DNA of 64,000 nucleotides from Malus domestica (Eukaryota; Streptophyta; Magnoliopsida; Rosales; Rosaceae). Where the stretch lies: NCBI RefSeq assembly GCF_042453785.1, contig NC_091669.1, positions 17,777,001 to 17,841,000 on the forward strand, read 5' to 3'. The notes beneath the pieces are model-generated. The model worked only from the letters and a program-made list of their open reading frames with translations, did no database searches and was not told where the DNA came from. The position numbers were made by a program, and so were the translations under genes. This document shows, one piece after another, positions 11,731 to 24,549 of this stretch (its first letter is position 1; each line of letters opens with the position of its first letter).

Positions 11731-11931
11731 CAACATTTAGCTAAACATCATGTTCTAATTGATTACTATTGAAGAGATTTACAGATCCAATTTGTCAGAT
11801 TTAAGCTAAACGTTTAGCAAATCTTTTGCAGTGATTTGCAAATTTACCAAAAGAAAGCATCAAATGCTTTGATAGGAACTGTAGTAGTAAAAAGCTATAT
11901 GGCAAAAGGAAAAATGCCACCGTGTTTTAGC

Positions 11932-14900
11932 TCAAGTAGCGGCCACCCTTAGCGAACATGGACGATCTGCGCTGGTCCTGGTACCATTTGCCACCTTCAA
12001 AACTTGAGCTGCTGCTTTCTCAGAACTGTTCAACTCCCACAGCATTCCCGATGTTCCTGTTATCTGTGCTGCACGCCCAGGCTGGAGAGAGACACAGCAG
12101 ATAACAACAATGTTATAGAGTCACTTGTCAATGAAACATAAAAATCCTCTGAATCGAAAAAACATGATTACTCAGAGACCTGAAGGTTCTCAACAAACAA
12201 GCGGCGTCGATCCCTTAGAGTTGTCTTCGAGTTGGAGCTCCCAGTGATTGATGCTTCAGTGAGAGGAGCTCTGCCTCCTGTAGTTGCTGATCTTGAACTT
12301 CCTGCAGCGGCTCCGCTCTGTTTGTAAACCTTCTTCCGGTTTCCTGTAGCTTCATAACCTCCATGATTCCAAGAGTTGGTATGAACATTTGAGTTAGCAT
12401 ATGTCCTGGACTGTTAAAAACAGGCGAAAGTAACAAAACAATCAGTTCAAGCCACAACAAAAGCCAGCATTATAACTTGAGACAATTTTCTTGTCGTACA
12501 AGTAACGAAAACTGAACCTACATTCTTCTGGAAATTCTCATTCCTAGTGCTGCTACCCCACTGTGGTTGTCTGCTTAGAACCTGTGACATCATGAATCAA
12601 GTAAAAATAGCTAACACTAAATACACACATGCAGAAACACACACAAACGATGAGGCTGATTAGGAAATACGATGGATTACTTACAAAAGGGTAATGCGCA
12701 TCAACATTAGTACCAAAACTTTGATGCATGACTGGCGGGCATAACAGAGGAGCCGTAGGAGGCCTTGGGGAAACGCTGTACTGGACCGGGTGCAGGGCAG
12801 GCCAGTTTGGAGATTGCAAAGATCTTTGTGGTAGCTGAAGAGTACAGTAATCTTGCAAAGCCTTGCAGCGATCTTCTTTTCGTTGAGCTACAGCCACATA
12901 AAGTTTTCGTCCTTCAAACATAGCTCCTGAGAAAAACAAACTCAAATCAGACAGTCAAACCAAATATAGGCTTAACAGATGCAAAAGCATGAAAAGACAC
13001 AACAAGATCTTGTTTACCATTAAGATTACTGAGAGCTTTTGCAGCTTCTTGAAGAGTTGAGAAGCAAACAAAACCAAAACCTCTGCTCATCCCGTTGCCA
13101 TCACGCATCACTTTCGCAGATAGAATCTTCCCAAAGGCACTGAAATGTTCTCCTAATTTGCTATCATCAACAGATTCAGCTAGATTCTTAACATAGAGAT
13201 TCATAGACTCAAGTTTCTCAATCTGACTGTTCAGCATTTCCTCTTTACATTTTAAAAGCCTTTCCCTCTCAGCTTTCCTTTGAGCCCTTCCTACAAACAA
13301 ATGTTTTGATCCTGATCCACATTTTGAGTTTGTTTATTAGAGAAAGTTGCAGACACATTTATACTATTAACAAAAAACGCTACAATGTGATTAACTCAGA
13401 GGTTTACCCAGCAGTGCACCATTCATTCCCTCAACAGCCTTCTTAGCCTCTTCTGGTGACTCAAAGTTGACAAACCCGAAACCTTTTGACTTCCCTTTCT
13501 CATCCTTCATGATGACAAGACTATGAACACTTCCGTACTGAGAGAACATCTCTCGAAGCAGATCTTCAGTTACATGTTCATCCAGATTTTTCACAAACAG
13601 ATTCGTAAATTTGGATTCATCCTGGGCTGGTATCCTCTCACTTTTCTTCACAAATTTCGATACATATCTAATGAAAAATGAGGGAAAAAAATTATTGACA
13701 AACAAATAATAATATCACTAAATGCAGAAACTATAAACAACACATGTAAATGCAGAAACTACAAGAGAGTTCTTTATATCAATTATAATTAACAACAAAT
13801 GCAAAACTAGTTTATCGATAAACATGTAACCATTAACCAATTTATCGATACCATGTATGAAAAGGGATCTCAACACATTTGACAAGACCATCTATAAACA
13901 ATCAAACATCACAAAAACAAACAAAATGAAAGAATAAACAAGACAAAAGGAAACAGAGGGCGTACAACTTCTTCCCCTTAATGATTGTATCATTGAGAGC
14001 ATTGACAGCAGCCATAGCCGATTCCTCTTTTTCAAACTGGACAAACCCAAAACCCTTGCTCTTCCCATTTATTTCGGCTACCTTGCAAGAGAGTATAGTC
14101 CCGAACTCCCTGAACATGTCCTGCAAGTGAGTGCTGGTGATTTCAGGGTTCAGGTTCTTCACAAAGACATTTCCAAGACCAGTTTTCCTTGGAGCGGGAT
14201 CCCTCTGATACCACATTATTCTCATGGTTTTCCCTTTCAGCTCAGTGTAGTTCAGACAAGCCATAGCCTTGGATGCTGACCAAAACAGACCGAAAGCTTG
14301 TCAAGAAATCTAACCAAAAAATCATACACGATAACAGAGGAGAAGAAATTAAGGACGCGAAAACCCATTTCAGAAAAATAGAAGAGGAAAATCCCAAAAT
14401 TAAACCCTAATAAAAAAAATATAGGTACCCATTTCAAGAAAGACATTCTTTAAGCCCAAGAAACAGAACCATTGGAAACCAATTTATGGAAATTGAAATT
14501 CGGTTCTCCATTAGCAAGAATTCCCCAAAACCCTAATCAAATAGCTAGATTAACGAACCCTAGGGGCATCAGAACTAGAATAAAACTCCAAGAAAAAACC
14601 TATTAAAAGAAACCCATTTCATAGGTTCATCCATGAACAAGAAAACGAAAACGTAACCAAGATTTAGATATTCACACAAAGAATTTCAGAGAGAGAAACA
14701 GAGAGATGTACAGAGAAGCAGAGCCACCATTGTTGAAAGAAAAGATGAGAGAGAGAGGATGGGGTTTTTGGTTACCGTGAGAGTGTGAGTAGAAGTTGAC
14801 ATAGCCGTAGCGGAGGGACTCGCCGGAGTGAGAGTCACGGCAGACACGGACGGAGGCGATGGGACCGATGAAACGAAAAGTAGCGAGGAGGTCGTCGTCG

Positions 14901-15052
14901 GTGACGTATGGGTCCAGGTCGCCTACATACAGCGAGAACTTCTTCTCAGGATCGGCCGGCGCCTGCGGTCGCACCGTTACTGTCGGCGTTAGTGGAGGGG
15001 CTGGTGGTGGTGGCGGCACTGGGGTTTTGGGGTCTGAGAGCTCTGCCGCCAT
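11932..15052 (-). CDS. Poly(A)-binding protein with four RRMs (PAB6/PAB7-like)
   Basis: Eight exons on the minus strand (15052-14776, 14275-13966, 13667-13408, 13311-13018, 12926-12685, 12581-12522, 12410-12180, 12081-11932) give 607 residues. After a Pro-rich N-terminus come four RRMs, each with paired motifs: LYVGDL/YGYVNF (about 40-115), [14 protein letters not shown] (128-200), [14 protein letters not shown] (217-292) and [14 protein letters not shown] (319-395). This arrangement is diagnostic of cytoplasmic PABP, which binds mRNA poly(A) tails and promotes translation and stability. The linker is Ser/Asn/Arg-rich. The C-terminal MLLE domain is shortened and altered ([15 protein letters not shown]), which suits the divergent PAB6/7 class and suggests weak binding of PAM2 partners. 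The first intron is short and the leader contains a CT tract. Confidence 0.93.
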
Positions 15053-15114
15053 TTTCCTTGCAGTTCAAGAATTGCAGCTCAGAGAAGAGGGAGAAATTGA
15101 GGGGAGAGAGGGGG

Positions 15115-15136
15115 GGAGAGAGAGAGAGAGAGAGAG
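15115..15136. repeat. GA/CT microsatellite in the PABP leader
   Basis: About eleven GA units (CT on the coding strand) lie some 65-85 bases before the PABP start codon. CT-rich leaders are common in plant housekeeping genes, so this is probably in the 5' UTR. Confidence 0.7.
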
Positions 15137-15279
15137 TTGTCTGTTTGTTACAACGGAGAGGGAGGTGTGTGATACTGTACGGGTATAAAAAGCGGTTAAG
15201 AAGGCGGGAATTTCTATACGACGTCGTTTGATTAGGCGTTTTAAGTTCGTGTACGATACAGTTGGCATCCAATCCACAG

Positions 15280-16024
15280 CCGTTGGGAGGTATGCTTTAA
15301 TCTAATTTGGACGGTTGTGATTGTGCTTGCCCAAGTTAGAAAGATAAACCTAACCGAATGGTTAGATTTAACCATGTAAGAAAAGAGGAAGGCTTAGTGT
15401 CACTAATTCACTAGTTTCTTTTACCTCACAGATATTATGTACAAGTTTTTTTTATTTAACGCACATAAATGATATATATCGTAATAAGGAACATTATTGG
15501 AAGAAAAATAAAACTTCTCCAAAATATGTAAAGTAGGAAATTCTACCGTGTAACTGATCGTTTATCAACTAGTACGTTCAAGATTTTTCCGTAAAAAGAG
15601 ATTATCATGTTTTTCGCATGTCAACAATCACTGGACAATATAAAAGGTAGATTGTCATATTCAACCCTCATGCGAAAAGTAAAAAGGTGAAGGGATTTCA
15701 TAATCAAGATCGTTCACTCATACACAATATTCGGTTTATTTCCAAATGTAGCAATTTTGAACTTCCACCAGAATGTCCATTGTTAATTATCAATTATTCA
15801 TATTAGATTAAAAAGGTGAACTAGTGTAAATTGCATTGTTTGTGGCCACACATATTTGGCACAAAAGTACGCTCCTCTCACCAGTTGAAATTCTTTCCTA
15901 TTTTTACACAATTAGTTCTTAACTAGCTTCAACTGTAAAAATATGGTAAAAACTGGCTTTCTTTTGCTATTTTCTTAACTATAAGATTCACATGTATGTG
16001 TACGTATATAAACCGGTTGATCAA
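15280..16024. other. Intergenic stretch between the PABP promoter and the CHUP1-like gene 3' end
   Basis: A+T-rich DNA with no supported gene. It must hold the PABP promoter (minus strand) and the 3' UTR of the CHUP1-like gene. No transposon ends were recognised. Confidence 0.35.
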
Positions 16025-18804
16025 CTAAGATGCTGATGCTGATTTTCTGTGTACATTCGGGGTAGTGCCACGAGAGTTTACCAAAGCTTCTGCATACTTC
16101 ACCAACTCAGCTTTCTCAGTAGAGTCTGAGTCTTGGTCTGATCGATCTTTGAGTGGGAAATCCGCAGAACCTTCCCTGCTGAAGGTCTTATACCCGGAGG
16201 GGGTTCCCACATCACTATGCCTTTGAGCCCTGCGTAGATCCTTGGTATCCTGTTCCTTTGGGCTCCTCCATCGGGGAAGGTCTAAAGAAGCTTTTGATGA
16301 AATATGAAACGAAGTTGCAAATATGTTACTTTGACCCTCTTGTCCACCATAAGCTGCTGGTGATTTACTTGAACTGAAAAACAGAGATGGAGACTCGATA
16401 TCTTCTGCATATCCAGTTTTCTCTGTTGACACAGCCTGGTTGTGATAAGGAGTGTCTTTTCCCTGTATGAGTCTCCTAAGCTTGCTAAACAATTTGGTTT
16501 TACTCGACGTGTTGGTTTTTGTAGCAGATGAATTGTCGACAGAAAAGTCATCAAACTCGGGGGAATCTGTGAAAAATGAAGCTTGGGAGGATGACCATTG
16601 TTCAGAATCAAAATCAATGCTCTTATCCCCGAATCCTTCAGTGTTTGCATATTCAACTATTAGCTGCTTGGCTTTCTCCTCTGATCTTGGGCTTAATGAT
16701 TTACTTAAGTCCCTTGCCACCGTTTTACCAGATTGGGGCTGATAATTCCGCAGTTCATAGCGTAAGCAAGCATTTATCCACCGGAGGTAAACTAATTCTT
16801 CAACATCAGAACACCGATCAACATGGAGTTGCTGAATTTCCTTTGTCAAATCATCATTTTCTTGTCTTAAACGCTTACTCATTTCCTTCAATGCTTCTGC
16901 CTGCAACAAAGTGTAAAACGTAAATTCTAAAGAATAATGATCAAAGGAAGACACGATAACAATTGAAAACTATGATCAGCTAGTTACCTCCGGATCTTCC
17001 AAGATAGAATTTGCAAGGATTTGTGTGGACTCTAGGCTCCGTGCCAATTCAGAGTTTTCGAGTTGCAATTTCAAATTAGACTTTTTCAACTCTTCGGCTT
17101 CATCCTCCAAATCTTTTATCCTTCTCAACTTCAATTGAATATCTGAATTACTATCAGCAGCTTCGCTATCGTGAAACTTCTCTACTCTTTTCTTCAGAGC
17201 TAATATCTGTTCTTTGTTCTGTTCAGCTTCAAATCTGAGTTTCTTCTTTAGAATCTTAATTTTTGCCCTAGTAGCCTCAAGCTCGGCCACCACTTTTGCA
17301 TGATCGGCCACTTGTGACTCCAGTCTTCGGTTATCTGCCTCTAAGGACTGAATCTTGAGAGAGAAAAGCTTAGCCTCCATACCGTTTATCTTCAACTGAT
17401 TTTGGAGCTCCATAACAGCAGTCTCCTGCTCCTTAAGACCATAGTACTCGAGCAACTGGACTTCAAGACTCCGCTCCCTCTCTCGAAGCGATCTAACTAT
17501 GTTTCTGAGGTGTCTGATTTCTTGCTCATATTCATCCATATCTGATCGATATGCTTTGGGAGTCTCTGCATCTGACCTAGAAGTTTCGACATTCTTCCTT
17601 GGAGAAAACCCAGAATTTGCAGCACCAAAGTCAAATTCCTCCACAAGCTCATTGAACACTGGTAAGAGTAACCCATCTTTGCCTCCACCGTGTTTGCTGC
17701 ATGGAGAAACACTGGAAGTGCAATTAACATTACAGACCTTTGGCATGTGCATCTCGTCCTGTTAAAAAAAATACAGAAACATGCTTACTTCACTGAAATA
17801 AAATTTAACAAGAACAAAGCCACTCGTTGGGTTCGTCTTAATTAATGGGAACCTCATAACTAAATGCCTCTTCCTATATTGGCAAGAGATAATTCCTATA
17901 TTGGCTCGTAACCAATTGTTATATGGACATAGAAAAGGTGATATATTCCCTTTCATGGCCGGAAAATGAAAAACACAGAACACGAGCAATCGCTAGACAA
18001 GCGGACAGTTGACAAATTAATGCATGATCAAGTTCCGTCCAAGCAGTAAACCTTCTATGTTTAGTTGCCGCACATAATAAGGGAAAAGAAGGGGAAATAA
18101 TGAACTGAGAAATTCCATAATCCTGTCTTTAGTTTCTGTAATTGGAAAAAGTAATCCTTAATCATTCAAGTGAGACGATTATATGGATAATCATAAACAA
18201 AAATACACAGGTTTCCTGTGCTGCTCTCTTTCCTACTTTATTTTTCATAGTGAAACTACGTCAGCAAGTAAAATTCATCTGCTCATATAACCAAGACTTT
18301 ATGACCCAGCAATACCATCATTGTAATTAACTTGCTATAAAGTTTTAAGATCAATCGAAAGCATAAGCAGAGATTAACTAAGACTTTATGATCCAGCTAA
18401 ACATACATATTTTTCCGAATTGCATGAACTGTGTGATATCCTTGTGGCATTAAGGTCATCCTTCCGCCGAGGCCTCACTCCCAAATCAACTTCACTTTCT
18501 TTATCTGCATACATAAAACGATCAAAACGATGACTAAATCAACAATCAAGTACAAACAACAACAACTAAGCCTAGTCCCACCAAGTAATCCATATCTTTT
18601 CTTATAGTCTCTTTTCTTATAAATCGACAATCTAAAGTGAGAAGATAAACCCGAAGAGCACGGAGAGCGTGGTGGAGGCAGGCAGGGCTTCATCTTTCTG
18701 GTTTTGAGACGAGAAAACAGAAATCCGGCAAATGAGAGAGCAAAAGCCACCCCAACTTTCAACAAAAGGGGCTTAATGTCCCTGTTCCTTCCCCCAACCA
18801 TCAT
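16025..18804 (-). CDS. Coiled-coil membrane-anchored protein of the CHUP1 / AR791 family
   Basis: Four exons (18804-18651, 18504-18407, 17758-16988, 16900-16025) join in frame to 632 residues. Residues about 13-33 form one hydrophobic segment after a basic N-terminus, like the outer-envelope anchor of CHUP1. A long heptad-rich coiled coil follows, including IRHLRNIVRSLRERERSLE, then YLRWINACLRYELRN, the conserved block of the family. The C-terminus is Ser/Lys-rich and lacks both the poly-Pro stretch and the C-terminal domain of CHUP1 itself, so the AR791 (At1g52080-type) subgroup fits better. CHUP1 anchors chloroplasts to actin; whether this shorter relative does is not shown by sequence. The small exon 2 was placed by splice sites and frame and is the least certain part. 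Confidence 0.85.
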
Positions 18805-19339
18805 ATAAAATCCCTAATTGCAAATCATTAACCCACATAATTTAGAAACATAATTATGGGTCCTCTTCTGCTTCATCTTCCATCTACATCACCACCCCAT
18901 GTCAGATTAATCCACACAGGAGAAATTAGTACCAATTAAAACACCAACTAAACCTTTCCCAAAACAATAAACTTGAACTTAGTTATCAAAAAATGAAGAA
19001 GAAAAATTCAAATGAAATTAACAGCCTGATTTTGATCTAATTTTACGGCCAGAAAAAGAAATAATCACATAACCCATTACAGATTAAGCCAAAAAGATAA
19101 CAAAAAATGAAAAATAAGCAAAACCCAGCTGAATTTAAAAGCCTGATTTGATCAAAGTTTATGCCAAAAAACAGAAAGAATCACATGACTACCCAAAAAT
19201 GATTTTTCTTTTTTTTTTAAGCAAAACCCAGCTCAATTTATAAGTTTTATACATACCCAGAAAGAGAGATTTTCATAAAACCCATGTCAGATTAGCAACA
19301 AAAACTTAAATTAGCAAACGTAAGCAAGACCCTTTTGAA

Positions 19340-20669
19340 ACGAGAAACTTACTAGTATTTAATGGAGCTTTTTCTTGGAGGCAACGAATCAGCAAGGATC
19401 AAGAGGATGGTATAAACGTTTTGATTTGGTCTTTGATTTAAGTTTCAGTTGAGGAATTGTTTTATTGTAATTGTATCTTTCTCCTCTCTCTCCTCTCTTT
19501 CCTGGGATGATGAAACAGTTGGTAATATAAAACAAAATCTTACATGAAATACTTTTTTAATACAAATGTTCCCACTAATGTTTGTCTTATGTCATGTTCG
19601 ATGTGATGTGCAAGAAAATGGTTAGTGAGAGAGAGAAAGAGAGGAGAGAGAGAGAGAGAGGAATGAGATTCTGGTTCCAGGTGGGCAAACGAAAAGGAAA
19701 AGTGAAGAGGTTTGAGCACTTTCAATGGAGAAGGAGAAGATAATTAGAGGGTTAATCTAATTATCTAATAATAATTAAGGAAGGTAATGGATGGGCTATA
19801 TTTAAGCTGCCTCTGTTTTTCTCCTGTTGTTTTTGCAGTTTTCTTCTTTTCCCTCCGTTTGCAAACTATATATTGGGTGGGTGAGAAGCTGGGGAAATTT
19901 GGAATTATATTAATAATTGGGGTTTCTTTAGATTTATATATTGACCAACCTATCTATATTTTGGAAAAATAAATTATTGACTTTCAGAAAACAAACATAT
20001 CCATCAATAACGTTGGTTTCATAAGATGGAATGTTTAACGTTTTTTTAACTCACAAAACTAATTAGATTGTTGCGAGCTTAACGAACGAGGCGTGTTTTG
20101 AAAGAAGTGATTTGTTACCGAGCCATATTATTAAGAATAACAAAAGCATCTATAAATACTCAAAAGTTTTATTTACTTCATGAAATCTCTAGATATTTAA
20201 TATTCATGAAATCTCTTGATATTTAATATTAAGATTTTATTATGAATAATGTTATTAAAATCCATGACTCTCAATTTTTTTTGTTCTCAATATCAGTGGT
20301 TTCTATTATTAGATTTCTTTTTTATGTTCTGAATCATTTTTAGAGAAAATTGTTATTAACATACCAAAAGTTTCATAAATTCCTTCTTTGTAAAAGATTG
20401 AAAGAGAAACTAGGGACGGTGGGTAATTGTTTTTTAAAAGTGCGGATAACAATTCATTTATTAAAAAGATAAGCTTCCGTTACATTTTTCAGTAAACTAG
20501 AAAAAACTCATGTTACAACGTTTAAGCGTCTCTCAAACAAACATATGACCTTCCATATAATGTTACAAATATTTCACGCTGTATATTGTTGGATAAAAGA
20601 CGACGAATTTGATTTTTAATATTAGTCAACACCTATGTTTGTGTTATGTACAGATGGAGGAGAGAGCCA
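19340..20669. other. Intergenic region upstream of the CHUP1-like gene
   Basis: A+T-rich with no supported gene. Interrupted GA tracts at 19627-19661 and CT-rich DNA at 19480-19500 lie where the promoter and leader of the CHUP1-like gene should be. Two short copies of TCATGAAATCTCTAGATATTTAATAT-like sequence repeat near 20177 and 20204. Confidence 0.35.
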
Positions 20670-20905
20670 ATTGACAAGGGAGGCAGATTCTGCCCTCCTG
20701 TTAGAGCAACTCCACCCTTGGAGCCCTCCCCCTGGCAATCCAGTATTCAATCCACCTAGTGAATAGTAACTACCCTTAATAAACAGTAATTGTCATTTGC
20801 ATCTCAACCCTTAGAACCCTCCCCCTAGCAATTGGTAATAAAATATTAATATTTTTTTTCTCACCCAATTCATAAAATATTATTATTTTTCCCTAATTTT
20901 GACCG

Positions 20906-21009
<104 letters not shown>

Positions 21010-21015
21010 GCAGCC

Positions 21016-21191
21016 ATGGAAGCTTCACCAGCTCTGTCGCACGTAGGCTTGGCAGGCCTCGCCGTCATGGGGCAAAATCTCGCCCTTAACATCTCCGAGA
21101 AAGGGTTTCCGATCTCCGTCTACAACCCTCGCGATTTTGTGCTCTCCATCGAACAGCCCAGATCTGTTATTATCCTCGTCAAAGCTGGAGG
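21016..21191 (+). pseudogene. Captured fragment of 6-phosphogluconate dehydrogenase (N-terminus)
   Basis: Starting at the ATG at 21016 the frame reads [20 protein letters not shown] and on to GFPISVYN, the N-terminal NAD(P)-binding part of plant cytosolic 6PGD with its GLAVMGQN glycine-rich motif. It then jumps straight to [21 protein letters not shown], which in the intact enzyme lies a few dozen residues further on. The block between is therefore deleted. After VKAG the frame runs into unrelated Gly/Arg-rich sequence. With only about 57 native residues and no catalytic Lys or substrate region it cannot be an enzyme. It sits wholly inside the Harbinger-like element, so it is a transduplicate. 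Confidence 0.85.
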
Positions 21192-21462
21192 GGAAGGAGG
21201 ACGAGGAGGAAGGAGGATGCAGAGAACACCGAGCACATGCACTGATGTCGCACATCAGCCATACGTCACACAGCCCTCAGGCTCTCGGGCTGACAATCCC
21301 CGCCGAGCCTGTCGCTTGGGCCTGGCCTGTCCCTCGAGCTCGCATACGCTAGAGCCCCATCCCCCGACCGTCGGGCCCTTTCTCCTTGCCTGTTACCCGA
21401 GCAACCAGCAACGCTGGAGTTGCTCTTATGGTGTCATTCCCATATCTTTCTATTTGTGCGGT

Positions 21463-21573
21463 CACGGTTAAATCACGTCAACATTTTATATTGATTTTTT
21501 TATAGAGATAATAAGACAAAAAACAATAAGAATATAAAATGTTGACGTGGCTTAGCCATAACTGCATAAATAG
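21463..21573. repeat. Inner inverted repeat of the MULE-type MITE
   Basis: CACGTCAACATTTTATATT (from 21474) and its reverse complement AATATAAAATGTTGACGTG (ending 21550) face each other across about 35 bp of A+T-rich DNA. These are the inner parts of the MITE arms and would form a strong hairpin. Confidence 0.75.
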
Positions 21574-21931
21574 GAGGAGATAAGAAGAAAACCATAACAG
21601 AAAGGCAGACAATCTGCCTCCATTGACAAGAGACTCAAGTTTGCATTGATTCCTTACCTACTGTACATTTCAGCTCCCATGTGCTTGGGAATGGAAAATA
21701 AATTAATACTTTTTTAGGTCAAAAAAATAAATTAATAATTAGTTTGAACAAATTATTGGAAACTTCCAGCGATCTATCTCTTGCTTCATTGAATAAATTT
21801 TAATATGTGATGTTAATTGGAAGCCTGAAACGCGTGTATGCCACCTAACCAAAGTCTAAACATCATTGACCCAAAGAAAAAGAAAACAAGTCCAAATCAT
21901 CCATCCATCAAACGGAATAGATGGTGACGGA

Positions 21932-22877
21932 TAGATCTGCCAATTTCTTACACGACAAGTAAATAACATAAAAATAATAGGATTCGGATCGACACGATAA
22001 TTAATCGAGTTATACAATAAGAATCCAATAATAATTGGTTATTAACAGGTTTACACTACAATGACATGGGTAACCCATTTTAACAAGTTAAGAAAAAAGT
22101 TATTTTAATGATTTTAATTTTTAAACTACAAAAAAAAAAAACTTACTATAAAATACAATAGTCACAGTGTGTGTGTATGTTGTATATTAAATATGAATTC
22201 TTTAATTATTATTCTATATAAATTTTAAAAAATTAAGTTTTATTTATTTAGTTTTATAGTATACTAAAGGCAAATAGTAAGATTAAAATATTATAAAATA
22301 CATTAAAAATAAAAAATCTAAGTAATTTAAAAATACCAAACACGTTAAAAAAATATGATAATTAATTTATAAATATGAAAAATGTGAAAGAATATGCAAA
22401 CGCTCGTGATCGCATCCTCTACGCTATGAGGATGGGTACATTATCATTTGAACTTTTAAAACCATACAAACTCTCATGAATATTATTTTTAAGGGAGTTC
22501 AAAATAAATAAAATTCATAATCATTAATGTACAAGTCTGAAACATGTGAAATCACATATAAACGCTCGTGATTGCATCCTCTATGCTTAGACAATGGTTA
22601 CATGGTCATTTAGATTTTAAAAACCCTCCAAATGTCATGAAACACAAGTCCCTTCATTTTGCATATCCTTCATCATTATTTATTGATTTAAAATATAATT
22701 TCTTTAACAGATAACGGGTCGGGTCATATTACCTGATAAGATTAACGGGTCAATTTCGGATCGGGTCAAATTATCCTTTTACATTAACGGGTGTTACATG
22801 ACACAACCCGTTAAGATATCAAGTATGTCACGAAAAGGACACGAACACGAAAAATACGACACGAAATGCCAGGTCTA
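21932..22877. mobile_element. Small hAT element, same family as the 4.9-kb element at 58.8 kb
   Basis: The left end TAGATCTGCCAATTTC and the reverse complement of the right end TAGACCTGGCATTTCG match each other and the TAGGCCTGGCAA terminus of the element at 58822. Flanking octamers GTGACGGA and GTGATTGA agree at 6 of 8 positions, an aged hAT duplication. Both elements also share ACGGGTCGGGTCA-type subterminal motifs and the TTCATTTTGCATATCCTT string. The body has a two-fold internal repeat (about 22395-22640, CGCTCGTGAT(C/T)GCATCCTCTA) and no transposase. Confidence 0.75.
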
Positions 22878-22885
22878 GTGATTGA

Positions 22886-24540
22886 TATGCCATCTTAATG
22901 GTCAGATAATAATTATATTAAATACATATATGCACATGAATAAATATGACTTTCTATTCTAGCTAATCTCGAGAGAAACACATACAAAACAGAAGCGTCA
23001 AGATGGTAGTATTTCAAACTTATCACGAGTAATGATGTGTTTTGACTTTGCTACATTGCTTTCGTTTAAGGTATCATACGCTGAGATCATTGTCTTATAA
23101 TAATTTCTTGGGCAATTAGCAGAGATCTTTTTGATATTTGGTATCAGTTTTTATTAACGATCACACAACACCTAATCATTTCTACAAACAAATGTAAAAA
23201 GTGATCATTCCTGAGAATTGCCCTAATATCTTTCTTAAAAGATCGATGCTGATGTTATCCCTCCTTAGTTCATTTTTCTCTAGTTGTGGTAACAAGGAAA
23301 ATCTCTATAACTCGAAAATTTCCTTCTCTAGGTTTCGTGTTGTAGGATATATCCACCAGTGTATAAATTCGAGGTTTTGGTTAGGTTCATGTGACATGAT
23401 GTTCCAACTTACTCTTTTTTCATCCTCTATTATTCAGGTTATTGTTGTGAAATTGCATGATTGTGAGTAAGTGTGTCAATTTCTGTGTCCTGATACATTA
23501 ATAAGAATCATACATGTAATATGCTTTACAAAGTGGTATGTTGATGGCGTATATGTAATAGACAATTATTGATTCAAACACGCAATTGTTTTGAAGTTGG
23601 ACAATTAGCTGGAATATCATAGACAGTTGTAGAAATAATCAATTTTTAGTAACGACGACATATTGATCATGTATCGATGACACATCCATGACACTACGAC
23701 CACACAACGATAATATCGTGATGATATGATAAAAACTATTATTTCTGCAATCAAATGTCAAAAAATGATCATTCCAACTAATTGCTCTTTAGAGTTTGAG
23801 TCATAAAAAATTATAGGTAATAACCTTTAGGAGCAATGAAAAGTTACAATATATATATGACTATATATAATATCTCTAGACCAATTTCTTTTTAACAAAA
23901 GATAAAATCATTTAGGCTAATTATCAAAACTACGGAGAAAGAGATGATTTAAATTCGAGATAGTACACCGAAATTCTTGTCCACAAAGACAATCCACCAC
24001 ATACATCTCTCAAGCGACCTTTCAATACAACAATTTTGCCATGCATGCTAGCACTAATGACACTCGTGAGTGTCCCAAAACTTGAACACGATCACCAATG
24101 GTACATGGCTTAAACTTGAACACGTTGAGTAGCTAAGCTTAATTGCTATCTTTGAATTATGTACCCATCAGTAGACATCGATATAAATTTAGCACTTAAT
24201 GAACATGTGTGCTTAATGCTTAATAAAGGGAAAAGACAAAGAATTAGGTGTTGAGTAATTCTAAGTTAAGGAAAATACTATTATAAAATATTATATTAAA
24301 AATATGAAGTGACAGAAAGTTTATAAATAGTCTTATTTTTGAAGAAGTTTTCTTAGCATTTCTCTAATATATAACCTTTAGTGACCCATGTGACTTTTGT
24401 AGATGAATAATTAGATTAAATATAAATAACATGACGAGAAAAAATTTATCAAAATAAAAGTTCAACCTGAGAATTGGCACTGAATGCAAGTTAAGGAGGA
24501 AAATCCACCATATACTCAAAATCGTTATTTAAAAAATAAA
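22886..24540. other. Intergenic, A+T-rich, no gene seen
   Basis: Short diverged repeats occur (for example AAATGTAAAAAGTGATCATTCC near 23191 and a relative near 23754), suggesting old transposon debris. No open frame with a recognisable product, RNA gene or clear element ends. Confidence 0.3.
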
Positions 24541-24549
24541 TAAATAAAA

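Noticed and set aside
14859-15272. Several frames over the PABP start and GA tract on both strands
   Set aside because: They overlap the first PABP exon in the wrong frame or translate the microsatellite.
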